Source of the DNA: Candidatus Gallimonas faecavium
GTDB lineage: Bacteria > Bacillota > Clostridia > Christensenellales > Borkfalkiaceae
DNA: 49,708 nt
Direction of reading: 5' to 3'
NCBI GenBank assembly: GCA_904391375.1
Contig: CAJFMF010000001.1
Span: forward strand, 1-49,708
Part shown: positions 1 through 9,642 of the stretch, piece by piece
How the letters are laid out: each line of letters opens with the position of its first letter
Numbering within the stretch: position 1 is the first letter of the stretch
Translations under genes and position numbers: made by a program
Notes under the pieces: model-generated
The model's input: the letters and a program-made list of their open reading frames with translations, nothing else
Told to the model about the DNA's origin: nothing
Database searches by the model: none

Positions 1-1
1 C

Positions 2-3000
2 GAGTGGACGCGGTACGGAGCGGACGTGACGTCCGCGGAAGTGGAACTGACGCAGGCGGGCGAGAATCGTCTGTATGTGCGGTTCGGCGATACGCAGGGA
101 CTTCCCTCGACGGAAGAGGCGGAGACGACGGCGTACGCATACACGATCGAATTTGACGTGCGTGGCGGTTCGGCCGCGGTCGCGCCGCTGTATGTGGCAT
201 ACGGCGACAAGGTGACGCTGCCCGTTCCGGAGAGCGCGGCATACGACTTTGCGGGCTGGTACAACGTGCCGGGCGGCGCGCAGAGCAACGGAGCGGAGTA
301 CACGGACACCGTCTTTACGGAGCGCAGCGACGTGCTTGTGTATGCAAGCTGGCACGGAAAGACCTTCACGGTGACGTACAATGCCGACCTCGGTGCGGTG
401 AGCAGCGCGACGGCGGAAGTGGTGTACGGCGAGGCGTTCAAGCTGGAAGTCCCCGCAAATACCGACGAGCGCGACGCGCGCTATGCCTTTGTCGGCTGGT
501 ACACGGGTGCCGACGGCGAAGGGACGCGCTACACGGATGAAGCGGGCAACAGCGTCCGCAACTGGGGCGATGCCGCGGACACGACGCTGTATGCGCGCTG
601 GGCGGAAGTTCTGGAGTTCACGCCCACGGTCGGGAGTGCAAGCGAGAATGCCTATTCGGTGCAGGCGGGTCCCGAGATCGAGGCCGTCAGCAAAGTCCGC
701 GTTCCCGCGACCTACAAGGCGCCCGGAACGAACGATGAATATTATGTCGCGAGCATTCTCTCCGGTGCCTTCCAGAACTGCACGACGCTGGAAGAGATCG
801 ACATCCCGAACAGCATTCAGATCGTCGGTGCGACATCGCTCGACGACGCGGCCGGGGCATTCGCAGGCTGCGACAACCTGATGAACGTCAACGTCTATGC
901 GGTGGAAGGCACGCATGAGGTCGTCTTCTCCTCCGTGGACGGCGTTCTCCTGCGCGTGACGCAGGCAAGCCTTGTGCGTATTGCCTACTTCCCCGCGGCG
1001 CGGACCGGTATCTATTATGTCCCGGACGTCGTCGAGGAAATCCCCACGCGTACGTTTGCTAACACGGGCATCACGGCCGTGGTCATTCCCAAGGAAGTGC
1101 TGTATATCCGCCAGACGGCGTTCTATAACTGCGACGAACTGGAGACGGTTGTCTTTGAAGAGGGCGGATCCGATTCGCAGGCGCTTCTGATCGAGAGCTA
1201 TGCCTTCCAGAGCTGCGACAGGCTCGCGAATATCACGCTTCCCGCACGGCTCGGGGAAGTGGAGTCCTTCAGCGATGTGTTCTACGGCTGCAATGCGCTT
1301 GCCAACGTCTTTGTGGAAGAGGGGAACGGGTTCTATTCTTCCGTGGACGGACTCATCTGCGATGCGCTGGGGACGACGGTGCTCTTCTGCCCCTATGGCA
1401 GGAGCGGCTCTTACACGATGCCCTCGACCGTCACGGCGATCGGCGAGAGCGCGTTTGCAGAGCGCAACAGGCTGACGGAGATCGTGATCGGCGCCTATGT
1501 CGAATCCATCGGCGCGCACGCCTTTGAAGGCTGCACCAACCTCACGAGCGTGACCTTTCTCGGATCGGCGGTCGCGAACGCGACGACGATCGGGAACTAC
1601 GCGTTCTACAACTGCGTGAACCTTGCGACCGTCACGTTTGAAGAAAACTGCGCGGTGGAATCCTTCGGAGAATATTCCTTCGCGTACTGCGAAGATCTCG
1701 GCGAGATCCTCATTCCCACGACGACGAAGTCCATCGGCGCCTATGCGTTCCAGAGCTGTGTTTCGCTCGGTTCGCTCACGTTCGAGGGCGGCGAAGAAGA
1801 GCTCGCGATCGGGGATTACGCCTTCAGCGAGTGCGTGTCGCTGACGGAAGTCAACCTCATGGCGGCCGTTGCGGACTTCAACTTCTATCGCGTATTCAAC
1901 GGCTGCAACTATATCGAAAGCGTCAATGTCGACGACGCGAACAAGTACTTTGCGGACATTGACGGCGTCCTCTACAACAAGGCGCTGACGGAGGTCGTGT
2001 ATTATCCGAGAGTGCGTGCGGAGGAAACGTATGCGCTTCCCGATACGGTTTCCGTCATTCGGGAGGGGGCATTCGCGGACAATGCACAGCTCACTTCCTT
2101 CGAGATCGGCGCGAACGTCACGACGATCGGCGACTATGCGTTCTACAACGATTCGGGCATGGAGACGCTCACCGTTCAGGGCGGAACGCTTCCCCTTACG
2201 CTCGGAGAATATGCGTTTGCGGGATGCTCCGGGCTGACGGCGCTCGCTCTGCCCGACCGCACGACGGAGATCGGAGCGTATGCGTTCTATGCGGCTTCCG
2301 GGGTTATGCGGATTGCGCTCGGGACGGGCGATTTGTCCGATTCCGCCCTGGCGAGCATCGGTTCGTACGCGTTCGGTCAGAACGGGATCGAGGAGATCGT
2401 CATTCCGGACAGCGTTTCTTCCATCGGCGCCAACGCGTTTGACAGCTGTCAGAGCCTCATCCGGGCGGAGCTTCCCGCCTCGATGACGGTCGTCGGAACG
2501 GCGCTGTTCAGCAACTGCCCCGCGCTCTCCGAAGTGGAGATCCCCGAGGGCGTCACGGAGATCGGAGACGAGGCCTTCGTGGATGCGACGGCGCTCTCCG
2601 AATTCACCCTTCCTTCCACGCTCAAGGTCATCGGCGAGGCGGCGTTTGAGAATACGGGAGTCGTCCATCTGACCATTCCCGCAAGCGTCACGACCATCAA
2701 GGACGACGCCTTCCTCGACTGCCTCAATCTGGAAACCCTGACGTTTGAAGAGGGCTCCGAACCGCTCACGATCGGCGCAGATGCCTTTGACGGCTGTATC
2801 GCCCTGACGAGCGCAAGTTTCTCGTCCAATGTGTCGGTGATCGACGATTACGCCTTCTCGGGATGCACCGCGCTGAAGAACATCACCTTTGCGACGAACG
2901 CCGAAGGCAAGTCCATGCTCACGACCATCGGTCAGAGAACCTTCCTGAACTGCGGGTTCGAGGAAGTCGTCCTTCCCGAAGGCCTTACCACCATCACGTC

Positions 3001-6000
3001 CAATGCCTTCTATGCAGGCACGGATGCAGGGCGCAACCTCAGGAAAGTGGTGATTCCTTCCACGGTCACGAGCATCGGTTCGAGCGCGTTCTACAATCAG
3101 TATCATCTTGAAACGGTCATCTTCACGGGCGGCACGGCCGATCTGACCATTGCCACCACCGTATTCATGAACTGCACGAGTCTGAAATCCATCGTGTTCC
3201 CGGCCAACCTTGTCTCGATCGACACGCGTGCGATCCAGGGTTGTACGGCGCTGACGTCGATCGGGGTGTCGGAGGACAACGCGACGTATGTCTCCGCAGA
3301 CGGCGCCCTCTATGCGCGGGATGCCGAGACGGGCGCGGCTTCGTCGCTCGTGCTCTTCCCGATCGGCAAGACGGGTTCCTTTGTGCTCCCCGAAGGCACG
3401 ACGACGGTCGAGAACTACCTCTTCCAGAAGTCGCAGCTGACGAGCCTCACGCTTCCCGACACGGTCACGAGCATCGGGAACTATGCCTTCCAGAACTCGA
3501 CGATCCAGTCGATCACGCTCTCCGAGGGCCTGACGTCCATCGGCACGTATGCCTTCCAGAATGTTCCGATCAAGTCGCTTGTGCTTCCCGCTTCGTTGAC
3601 GGATATCGGAAACTATGCGTTTGACGGGTCTTCGCTCGAGGCGATCACGCTTCCTGCTGCGGTCAAGTCGGTCGGATACTACGCGTTCCAGAACTGCGAC
3701 GACTTGCGCACGGTCACGTTTGAAGAGGGCTTCAATGCGGAGTTCCCGATTCACTCCAGGACGAACAATGCAAGCTATCCCATCGACGGCAACTACACGT
3801 TTGCCGACTCGGGCGTCACGACAATCAATCTTGCCGCCAGCATGACGGAGATCGCAGACGGAATGTTCTTCCAGTGCGAGGACCTCACTGCGATCAATTT
3901 CGCCGAGAACGGCAAGCTCGCGCGCATCGGGTCGTACGCATTCGGCGCCGCGAATACGTCGAGCGCATATCCCAAGATCACGTCGATCGAGATTCCGGGT
4001 TCGGTCACCGAAATTGCCGGCGGCGCGTTCAACAACTGGCAGAATCTCACGAGCGTGACCTTTGAAGAGGGAACACAGCCCCTCGTGTTCGGGGACGGCA
4101 ACGGGTACAGCAACTTCTCCGTTTCCCGCAACTATACCAACTACGGTGTCTTCGGGTACTGCACGGCGCTCACCTCCGTCACGCTGCCCGCGCGGCTTAC
4201 GACGGTGGGAAGATTTACGTTCACGGGTTGCTCGTCGCTCAAGACGATCGACTTTGAAAAGAATGCGGACGGGCAGTACGGCGTGACGGAAATTGATTAC
4301 GGCGCCTTCCGCGAAACGGCGATCGAGTCCTTCGTCGTGCCCGATACCGTGACCACGCTTGCGTATAACAGCACCTATACCAACAATACGTTTGCAAGAT
4401 GCCTTTCGCTCAAGAGCGTTACGCTTCCGGTCGGATTCACCGCGGCCAACGACTGCGAGATCAACTGGAGAATGTTCTACGGAAGCAGCGCGCTCGAAGC
4501 GGTCAATGTGGCGGAGGGCAACCCCGACTACTATTCGATCGACGGAGTTGTGTTCGACAGGGATGATGAGCTGGTCTACTTCCCGATCGGAAAGGATGTC
4601 GGCGAGACGTACACCGTTCCCGACGGCACGGCGTCCATCGGCGCGGATTCGTTCTATCACTACAACCGTGCGGGTTCGAGCACCGCACACGCCGTTCCCG
4701 ACTATGCGGGCATTTCCGGGATTATCATTCCGGCGAGTGTGTCCTTTGTCGGCGATTCGGCCCTTCAGGTGCCGGCGCTTGAGACGATTATCTTTACGGA
4801 GCCCGCTTCCGCAGGAGAGGGCGCGGATACGCTGACCATCGACGACAGCGCGTTCTCCATGTACTACTCCACGTCGAGTGCGTTGTCCGGTTCCAGCCTG
4901 AAATCGGTGACGCTGCCTTCGCGGCTCACAGAGCTCGGCAACGAAGTGTTCCGAGGCAACTCGCAGCTGACCTCCGTCACCATCCCTGCCAACGTCGAGA
5001 GCATGGGATACGGCGTATTCGCAGGCTGCTCCGCGCTTTCCTCCGTGACCTTTGAAGAGGGGAGCAAGCTCACGACGCTCGGCAGTACAACTTCCAGCTC
5101 GCGCAGCATCTTCTCCGGCTGCACGTCGCTCACCTCCGTCGTGCTGCCCGATTCGGTGGAGAGCCTCCCGCGCTATGCCTTCTACGGCTGCTCGGCATTG
5201 ACCGAAGTCGTGCTTCCCAAGTCGCTGGAAATTATCAACGGCAACGCGTTCCAGAACTGCGCGGGGATCACGGAAATCGATCTTGAAAGATGCACCTCCC
5301 TGGAGTCGATCGGTGCGGATGCGTTCAGCGGATGCACGGGCCTTACGAGCATTTCGCTTCCCATGAGCGTGACCGAGATCGGCGACAGCGCCTTCGAGAA
5401 CTGCACCGCTCTTGCGGAAGTGGAGATGCTTCCCACGTTGGTCACCATCGGCGACAGCGCGTTCAGCGGCTGCGCGTCGCTGGAGACGTTCACGGTCTAC
5501 GGTTCGGTGACCAGCATCGGCCAAAGCGCCTTTGCGGGCTGCTCGAAGCTCGACCTCAAGGTGGATGACAACAATACGTCGTTCGCGATCAGCGAAAACG
5601 GCGGGATCCTTTACGACAGTATGCAGACCGTTGCGGTCAGCGTCTACGGGAACCTCTCGGGCGAAGTCGTCATCCCCGGTACCGTCACGTCCATTCCGGA
5701 TGGAATGTTCGCAGGCTCTGCGGTGACGAAGGTCACGCTCCCTGCAAGCATTACCGAGATCGCCGATAATATGTTCAACGGCTGTGTCAACCTGACGGAG
5801 GTCGTCATGCTCGGCCGTGTGACGTCCATCGGCGAGTACGCCTTTGCCGGAAGCGGTCTGGAAAAGATCACGATCGGCAGGTTTGTGACCTACATCGGAG
5901 AAGGCGCGTTCCAGGATTGCGCGAACCTCACGGACGTCACGTTTGAAGCAAGGGGTTCGGAATCCCTTCAGATCGATGACTATGCGTTCCAGAACTGCAC

Positions 6001-7090
6001 CTCCCTCAAGAAGGTCGATCTGCCCGTCAGATTGCGGAATCCGGACACCGCGTCCTATACCGCAGGGTTGGGCCTCTATGCCTTTGACGGATGCACCGCA
6101 CTGCAGACGGTCACGTTCAGCGTGCGCGGCGGCGAGATGCTGACCGGCTATCTCAGCCTCGGAAATTACGCGTTCCGCAACACGGGCCTGACCTCCTTCG
6201 AGATGCCCAGCTATGCGGGATACAGGAGCCAGAGCCTCGCTGCGATCGGGAACTACACCTTCGACGGCTGCACCGCGCTCAAGAGCTTCACGTTCAACAG
6301 CACGCGACAGAGCTACTATTACGTCAACAGCTATGCTTTCCGCAACTGCACCGCGCTCGAAGAGGTCAACAACATTCCTTCCAACCTGTATCTGTCGTCG
6401 ACCAGCGGCGTGTTCCAGAACTGCACCTCCCTGAAGGAGATCGCGCTTCCCGCGTACTTCCCGGCCGGCACCAGATGCTTCTCCGGCTGTACCTCGCTGC
6501 AGACGGTCACGCTCTACGAGACGAGCAACGTCGTCCCGTATCTCGGACAGTACATGTTTGAGAACTGCACGGCGCTCACGACGGTCAATCTCCCGAGCAC
6601 CATGTATAACATCGGAGCGTATGCGTTCAGCGGATGCACCGCATTGGAGACGATCGAGCTTCCCGCAGCGCTTCAGTACCTCAATGACTGTGCGTTCGAC
6701 GGCTGCACGTCGCTCAAGTCCATCGTGGTCGAGGACGGGAACCTGAAGTTCAGCTCCGTTGACGGAAATCTCTACACCGCAGACGGCGCGACGCTTTTGC
6801 GCTACGCGCCCGGAAAGACGGCGACGGAGTTCACCGTTCCTTCAACGGTCACGACCATTGCCATCGGCGCGTTCGATAGCTGTACGGCGCTCACCGGCGT
6901 CGTCCTTCCCGCGAGCGTGACGACGGTGGAAGCGGGTGCGTTCGACGGCTGGACGGCGGCGCAGACCATCACGGTGCCGTTTGCGGCGAATGCCGTTCCT
7001 TCCGGCTTTGCAAGCGGCTGGAACGCGGCGGCGACGGTTGTCTACGCGACGGCGTCGACGACGGCTGACGGCAAATCCTTGCTTGCATAA
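2..7090 (+). CDS. Giant BspA-like leucine-rich-repeat (LRR_5) surface protein, 5' partial
   Basis: The reading frame is open from the first bases of the window, so the gene starts upstream; the GTG at 26 is only the first possible start inside the window and has no ribosome binding site. Fragment residues of roughly 45-200 hold two InlB-type B-repeats (beta-grasp modules ending in FAGWY/FVGWY and LYASW/LYARW-like motifs). The rest is a very long run of 22-24-residue LRR_5 repeats with the pattern IGxYAFxxCxxLxxVxLPxxV. Seven different modules of the form SxDGxLYxxxxxxLxxYPxGKxGxYxxP interrupt the run, near nt 922, 1330, 1945, 3287, 4528, 5581 and 6748. The C terminus stops just after the last repeat with no LPxTG signal, SLH domain or membrane helix, so any anchor must be N-terminal and outside the window. 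BspA-like proteins are typically secreted adhesins; the exact ligand cannot be read from the sequence. Confidence 0.9.
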   Translation, partial: EWTRYGADVTSAEVELTQAGENRLYVRFGDTQGLPSTEEAETTAYAYTIEFDVRGGSAAVAPLYVAYGDKVTLPVPESAAYDFAGWYNVPGGAQSNGAEYTDTVFTERSDVLVYASWHGKTFTVTYNADLGAVSSATAEVVYGEAFKLEVPANTDERDARYAFVGWYTGADGEGTRYTDEAGNSVRNWGDAADTTLYARWAEVLEFTPTVGSASENAYSVQAGPEIEAVSKVRVPATYKAPGTNDEYYVASILSGAFQNCTTLEEIDIPNSIQIVGATSLDDAAGAFAGCDNLMNVNVYAVEGTHEVVFSSVDGVLLRVTQASLVRIAYFPAARTGIYYVPDVVEEIPTRTFANTGITAVVIPKEVLYIRQTAFYNCDELETVVFEEGGSDSQALLIESYAFQSCDRLANITLPARLGEVESFSDVFYGCNALANVFVEEGNGFYSSVDGLICDALGTTVLFCPYGRSGSYTMPSTVTAIGESAFAERNRLTEIVIGAYVESIGAHAFEGCTNLTSVTFLGSAVANATTIGNYAFYNCVNLATVTFEENCAVESFGEYSFAYCEDLGEILIPTTTKSIGAYAFQSCVSLGSLTFEGGEEELAIGDYAFSECVSLTEVNLMAAVADFNFYRVFNGCNYIESVNVDDANKYFADIDGVLYNKALTEVVYYPRVRAEETYALPDTVSVIREGAFADNAQLTSFEIGANVTTIGDYAFYNDSGMETLTVQGGTLPLTLGEYAFAGCSGLTALALPDRTTEIGAYAFYAASGVMRIALGTGDLSDSALASIGSYAFGQNGIEEIVIPDSVSSIGANAFDSCQSLIRAELPASMTVVGTALFSNCPALSEVEIPEGVTEIGDEAFVDATALSEFTLPSTLKVIGEAAFENTGVVHLTIPASVTTIKDDAFLDCLNLETLTFEEGSEPLTIGADAFDGCIALTSASFSSNVSVIDDYAFSGCTALKNITFATNAEGKSMLTTIGQRTFLNCGFEEVVLPEGLTTITSNAFYAGTDAGRNLRKVVIPSTVTSIGSSAFYNQYHLETVIFTGGTADLTIATTVFMNCTSLKSIVFPANLVSIDTRAIQGCTALTSIGVSEDNATYVSADGALYARDAETGAASSLVLFPIGKTGSFVLPEGTTTVENYLFQKSQLTSLTLPDTVTSIGNYAFQNSTIQSITLSEGLTSIGTYAFQNVPIKSLVLPASLTDIGNYAFDGSSLEAITLPAAVKSVGYYAFQNCDDLRTVTFEEGFNAEFPIHSRTNNASYPIDGNYTFADSGVTTINLAASMTEIADGMFFQCEDLTAINFAENGKLARIGSYAFGAANTSSAYPKITSIEIPGSVTEIAGGAFNNWQNLTSVTFEEGTQPLVFGDGNGYSNFSVSRNYTNYGVFGYCTALTSVTLPARLTTVGRFTFTGCSSLKTIDFEKNADGQYGVTEIDYGAFRETAIESFVVPDTVTTLAYNSTYTNNTFARCLSLKSVTLPVGFTAANDCEINWRMFYGSSALEAVNVAEGNPDYYSIDGVVFDRDDELVYFPIGKDVGETYTVPDGTASIGADSFYHYNRAGSSTAHAVPDYAGISGIIIPASVSFVGDSALQVPALETIIFTEPASAGEGADTLTIDDSAFSMYYSTSSALSGSSLKSVTLPSRLTELGNEVFRGNSQLTSVTIPANVESMGYGVFAGCSALSSVTFEEGSKLTTLGSTTSSSRSIFSGCTSLTSVVLPDSVESLPRYAFYGCSALTEVVLPKSLEIINGNAFQNCAGITEIDLERCTSLESIGADAFSGCTGLTSISLPMSVTEIGDSAFENCTALAEVEMLPTLVTIGDSAFSGCASLETFTVYGSVTSIGQSAFAGCSKLDLKVDDNNTSFAISENGGILYDSMQTVAVSVYGNLSGEVVIPGTVTSIPDGMFAGSAVTKVTLPASITEIADNMFNGCVNLTEVVMLGRVTSIGEYAFAGSGLEKITIGRFVTYIGEGAFQDCANLTDVTFEARGSESLQIDDYAFQNCTSLKKVDLPVRLRNPDTASYTAGLGLYAFDGCTALQTVTFSVRGGEMLTGYLSLGNYAFRNTGLTSFEMPSYAGYRSQSLAAIGNYTFDGCTALKSFTFNSTRQSYYYVNSYAFRNCTALEEVNNIPSNLYLSSTSGVFQNCTSLKEIALPAYFPAGTRCFSGCTSLQTVTLYETSNVVPYLGQYMFENCTALTTVNLPSTMYNIGAYAFSGCTALETIELPAALQYLNDCAFDGCTSLKSIVVEDGNLKFSSVDGNLYTADGATLLRYAPGKTATEFTVPSTVTTIAIGAFDSCTALTGVVLPASVTTVEAGAFDGWTAAQTITVPFAANAVPSGFASGWNAAATVVYATASTTADGKSLLA

Positions 7091-7133
7091 GCATAAAGAG
7101 ATCCGAACGGGGAAAACCGATAGGGACATAGGG

Positions 7134-7165
7134 AACCCGACGTCTGAGGACGTCGGGTTCTTTTT
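7134..7165 (+). terminator. Rho-independent terminator of the LRR gene
   Basis: A perfect 11-bp stem (AACCCGACGTC paired with GACGTCGGGTT) with a TGAG loop is followed by CTTTTT. It lies about 45 nt after the LRR stop codon. Confidence 0.9.
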
Positions 7166-7195
7166 ATAATTTCTGCGCTTTTTTGAAAAAAAGCA

Positions 7196-7224
7196 TTGTC
7201 ATTCGCGGCGGGACATGATATAAT
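7196..7224 (+). promoter_or_regulatory. Sigma-A type promoter of tex
   Basis: TTGTCA at 7196 and a consensus TATAAT at 7219 are separated by 17 bp. The predicted start of transcription, near 7231, leaves a leader of about 40 nt containing GAGGAGAG just before the tex ATG. Confidence 0.85.
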
Positions 7225-7271
7225 TGCATGGTATTTCATGAGAGGTATGTACCATACCGAGGAGAGAATTC

Positions 7272-9473
7272 ATGCAGACCATCCCCGAACTGCTCGCGGA
7301 AGAGCTTGGACAGCGCAAGGACTATGTGGAGAACGTCATCACCCTTCTGGACGAAGGGAACACCGTTCCCTTCATTGCGCGTTACCGCAAGGAAATGCAC
7401 GGCGCCATGGACGATCAGACCATCCGCACGCTGGCAGACCGCCTTGCCTATCTGCGCAATCTGGAGGCGCGCCGTCAGGAAGTACGCTCGTCCATCGAGA
7501 ATCAGGGCAAGCTCACGGAGGAGCTGTCCCGCGCCATCGACGAGGCCAAGACGCTCGCCGAGGTCGAGGACATCTACCGTCCGTATAAGCAGAAGCGCCG
7601 CACCCGTGCGACGATCGCGCGGGAAAAGGGACTTGCGCCGCTCGCCGAGCTCTTGTACGCGCAGGCGCCCGACTGTCCCGCGCCCGAAGAGGCGGCAAAG
7701 GAGTACGTCGACGAGGAGAAGGGCGTCGCCTCCGTCGAAGAGGCGCTCGCAGGCGCCTCCGACATCATCGCCGAGACCATCTCGGACGACGCGGACGTGC
7801 GCAAAGACCTGCGCACGCTCTACAACGAGTGGGCGGACGTCGTATCGGTCGCGGCGGAGAAGAACCCCAAGGATACGGTGTACCGCAACTATTACGCCTT
7901 TACGTCTCCCGTCAACAAGATCCAGGGACATCAGGTCCTCGCCGTCAACCGCGGGGAAAAAGAGGGCGTACTGAAGGTCGGAATCGTATTGAGCCGCGAC
8001 GCCGCGCTTGCGGGAATTTACCGCCGTGTCCTCAAAAAGCGGTGTGCGTCTACGGCATTTGTGGAAAACGCCGCCGCCGACGCCTATGACCGTCTTATCG
8101 CGCCCTCCATGGAGCGCGAGGTGCGCGCCGCACTCACGGACACCGCAAGCGAGGGCGCCATCGGGCAGTTTGCGCTCAATCTGAAGCCGCTTCTCATGCA
8201 GCCGCCCGTCAAGGGATTCGTCACAATGGGACTTGACCCCGGCTATCGCATGGGGTGCAAAGTCGCCGTCGTGGACGCCACGGGCAAGGTGCTGGACACC
8301 ACGGTCGTCTATCCGACGCACGGCGAAAAGCAAAAGCGCGACTGCATCGAAAAGCTCACCGCGCTCATCCGCAAAGACCATGTGCGGCATATCGCCATCG
8401 GCAACGGCACGGCGAGCCGCGAGACGGAGGCCATGACCGTCGAACTCATCGCGGGCCTCGGCAAGGGCGCGGGCGTCTCGTACGCCATCGTCAACGAGGC
8501 GGGCGCTTCGGTGTACTCCGCTTCGCCTCTGGCGGCGGCGGAATTCCCCGATTTCGACGTCAACCTGCGCAGTGCCGTCTCCATCGCAAGAAGATTGCAG
8601 GATCCGCTCGCCGAGCTCGTCAAGATCGACCCCAAGTCCATCGGCGTGGGACAGTATCAGCACGATATGCCCGAAAAACGGCTCACCGAGGCGCTGGACG
8701 GCGTAGTCGAGGACTGCGTCAATGCCGTCGGCGTCGATGTCAATACGGCGTCGGCTCCGCTTCTGGCGCGCGTCTCCGGCCTCAATGCGGGAACGGCGGC
8801 CAATGTCGTCAAATACCGCGAGGAAAACGGCTCGTTCTCGTCGCGTCAGCAGCTCCTCAAAGTCCCCAAGCTGGGCGCAAAGGCCTTTGAACAGTGCGCG
8901 GGCTTCCTGCGCGTCCCCGAGAGCAGCGAGATTCTGGACAACACCGCCGTTCACCCCGAGAGCTACGGGGCGGCGGAAAAACTGCTCTCCATCTGCGGCT
9001 ACACGGAGGACGACGTCCGCAAGGGCAACCTCTCCGAACTCAAAGCGCGCATCAAGGCATACGGCGAAGAGAAGCTCGCAAAGGAATGCGGCGTCGGCGT
9101 TCCCACGCTGCGCGACGTCGTTTCCGAGATCCTCAAACCGGGCCGCGACCCCAGAGACGAGCTCCCTGCACCCATTCTCCGCACCGACGTGCTCGAGATC
9201 AAGGACTTAAAACCGGGCATGGAACTCAAGGGAACGGTGCGCAACGTCATCGACTTCGGCGCGTTCGTGGACATCGGCGTGCATCAGGACGGGCTCGTGC
9301 ATATCTCGCAGATCTGTGACCGCTTTATCCGCCATCCGTCCGAGGTGCTCTCGGTGGGCGACGTCGTCACCGTCTGGGTCAAAGAGGTGGATGAGGCGAA
9401 AAAGCGCATTTCGCTCACCATGAAAAAGCCCAAACAGCGCCCCGCTTCGCAGGGAAACAAGAATTTATCGTGA
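7272..9473 (+). CDS. tex: Tex family S1 RNA-binding protein
   Basis: The product is a full-length Tex/YhgF-like cytoplasmic nucleic-acid-binding protein of 733 residues. The Tex N-terminal helical domain occupies about residues 1-190. A YqgF/RNase H-like domain starts near residue 318 (MGLDPGYRMG), helix-hairpin-helix repeats cover about 488-565, and a C-terminal S1 domain covers about 648-720 (GMELKGTVRNVIDFGAFVD, ending KKRISLTMK). Tex is known as a transcription accessory factor that contacts RNA polymerase and ribosomes; the precise role here is inferred from the family. The ATG is chosen because GAGGAGAG lies 6 nt upstream. The gene is monocistronic, between its own promoter and a GC-rich hairpin. 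Confidence 0.96.
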   Translation: MQTIPELLAEELGQRKDYVENVITLLDEGNTVPFIARYRKEMHGAMDDQTIRTLADRLAYLRNLEARRQEVRSSIENQGKLTEELSRAIDEAKTLAEVEDIYRPYKQKRRTRATIAREKGLAPLAELLYAQAPDCPAPEEAAKEYVDEEKGVASVEEALAGASDIIAETISDDADVRKDLRTLYNEWADVVSVAAEKNPKDTVYRNYYAFTSPVNKIQGHQVLAVNRGEKEGVLKVGIVLSRDAALAGIYRRVLKKRCASTAFVENAAADAYDRLIAPSMEREVRAALTDTASEGAIGQFALNLKPLLMQPPVKGFVTMGLDPGYRMGCKVAVVDATGKVLDTTVVYPTHGEKQKRDCIEKLTALIRKDHVRHIAIGNGTASRETEAMTVELIAGLGKGAGVSYAIVNEAGASVYSASPLAAAEFPDFDVNLRSAVSIARRLQDPLAELVKIDPKSIGVGQYQHDMPEKRLTEALDGVVEDCVNAVGVDVNTASAPLLARVSGLNAGTAANVVKYREENGSFSSRQQLLKVPKLGAKAFEQCAGFLRVPESSEILDNTAVHPESYGAAEKLLSICGYTEDDVRKGNLSELKARIKAYGEEKLAKECGVGVPTLRDVVSEILKPGRDPRDELPAPILRTDVLEIKDLKPGMELKGTVRNVIDFGAFVDIGVHQDGLVHISQICDRFIRHPSEVLSVGDVVTVWVKEVDEAKKRISLTMKKPKQRPASQGNKNLS

Positions 9474-9490
9474 TTCTGAAAACAGGCAAT

Positions 9491-9526
9491 ACGCCCGCCG
9501 CGCAACATTGCGCGGCGGGCGTTCTC
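9491..9526 (+). terminator. GC-rich hairpin terminator after tex
   Basis: A perfect 15-bp inverted repeat (9491-9505 with 9508-9522) is followed by only a weak T-rich tail (TCTCTAT). The position just after tex supports a terminator, but the poor U-tract lowers confidence. Confidence 0.6.
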
Positions 9527-9571
9527 TATGGGCGGCGGAAGCAACATACGGTGCAGAAAGGGATAAAAATA

Positions 9572-9600
9572 TTGACAAAATATGGGCGTCTTAGTATAAT
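9572..9600 (+). promoter_or_regulatory. Consensus sigma-A promoter of the lipoprotein gene
   Basis: TTGACA at 9572 and TATAAT at 9595 with a 17-bp spacer: a perfect match to the vegetative consensus, about 35 nt upstream of the ribosome binding site AGAGGGA. Confidence 0.92.
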
Positions 9601-9642
9601 AAATTTGTTGTTCCTGTGTTTGGAACGGAAAGAGGGAATATC

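Noticed and set aside
26-28. GTG at 26 as the true start of the LRR gene
   Set aside because: The frame is open to the window edge with protein-like sequence before it, and no ribosome binding site precedes the GTG.
7236-8954. 572-codon open frame on the minus strand over tex
   Set aside because: It is antisense to a clear Tex protein, has arginine-rich low-complexity composition and no start signals; long antisense frames are expected in GC-rich coding DNA.
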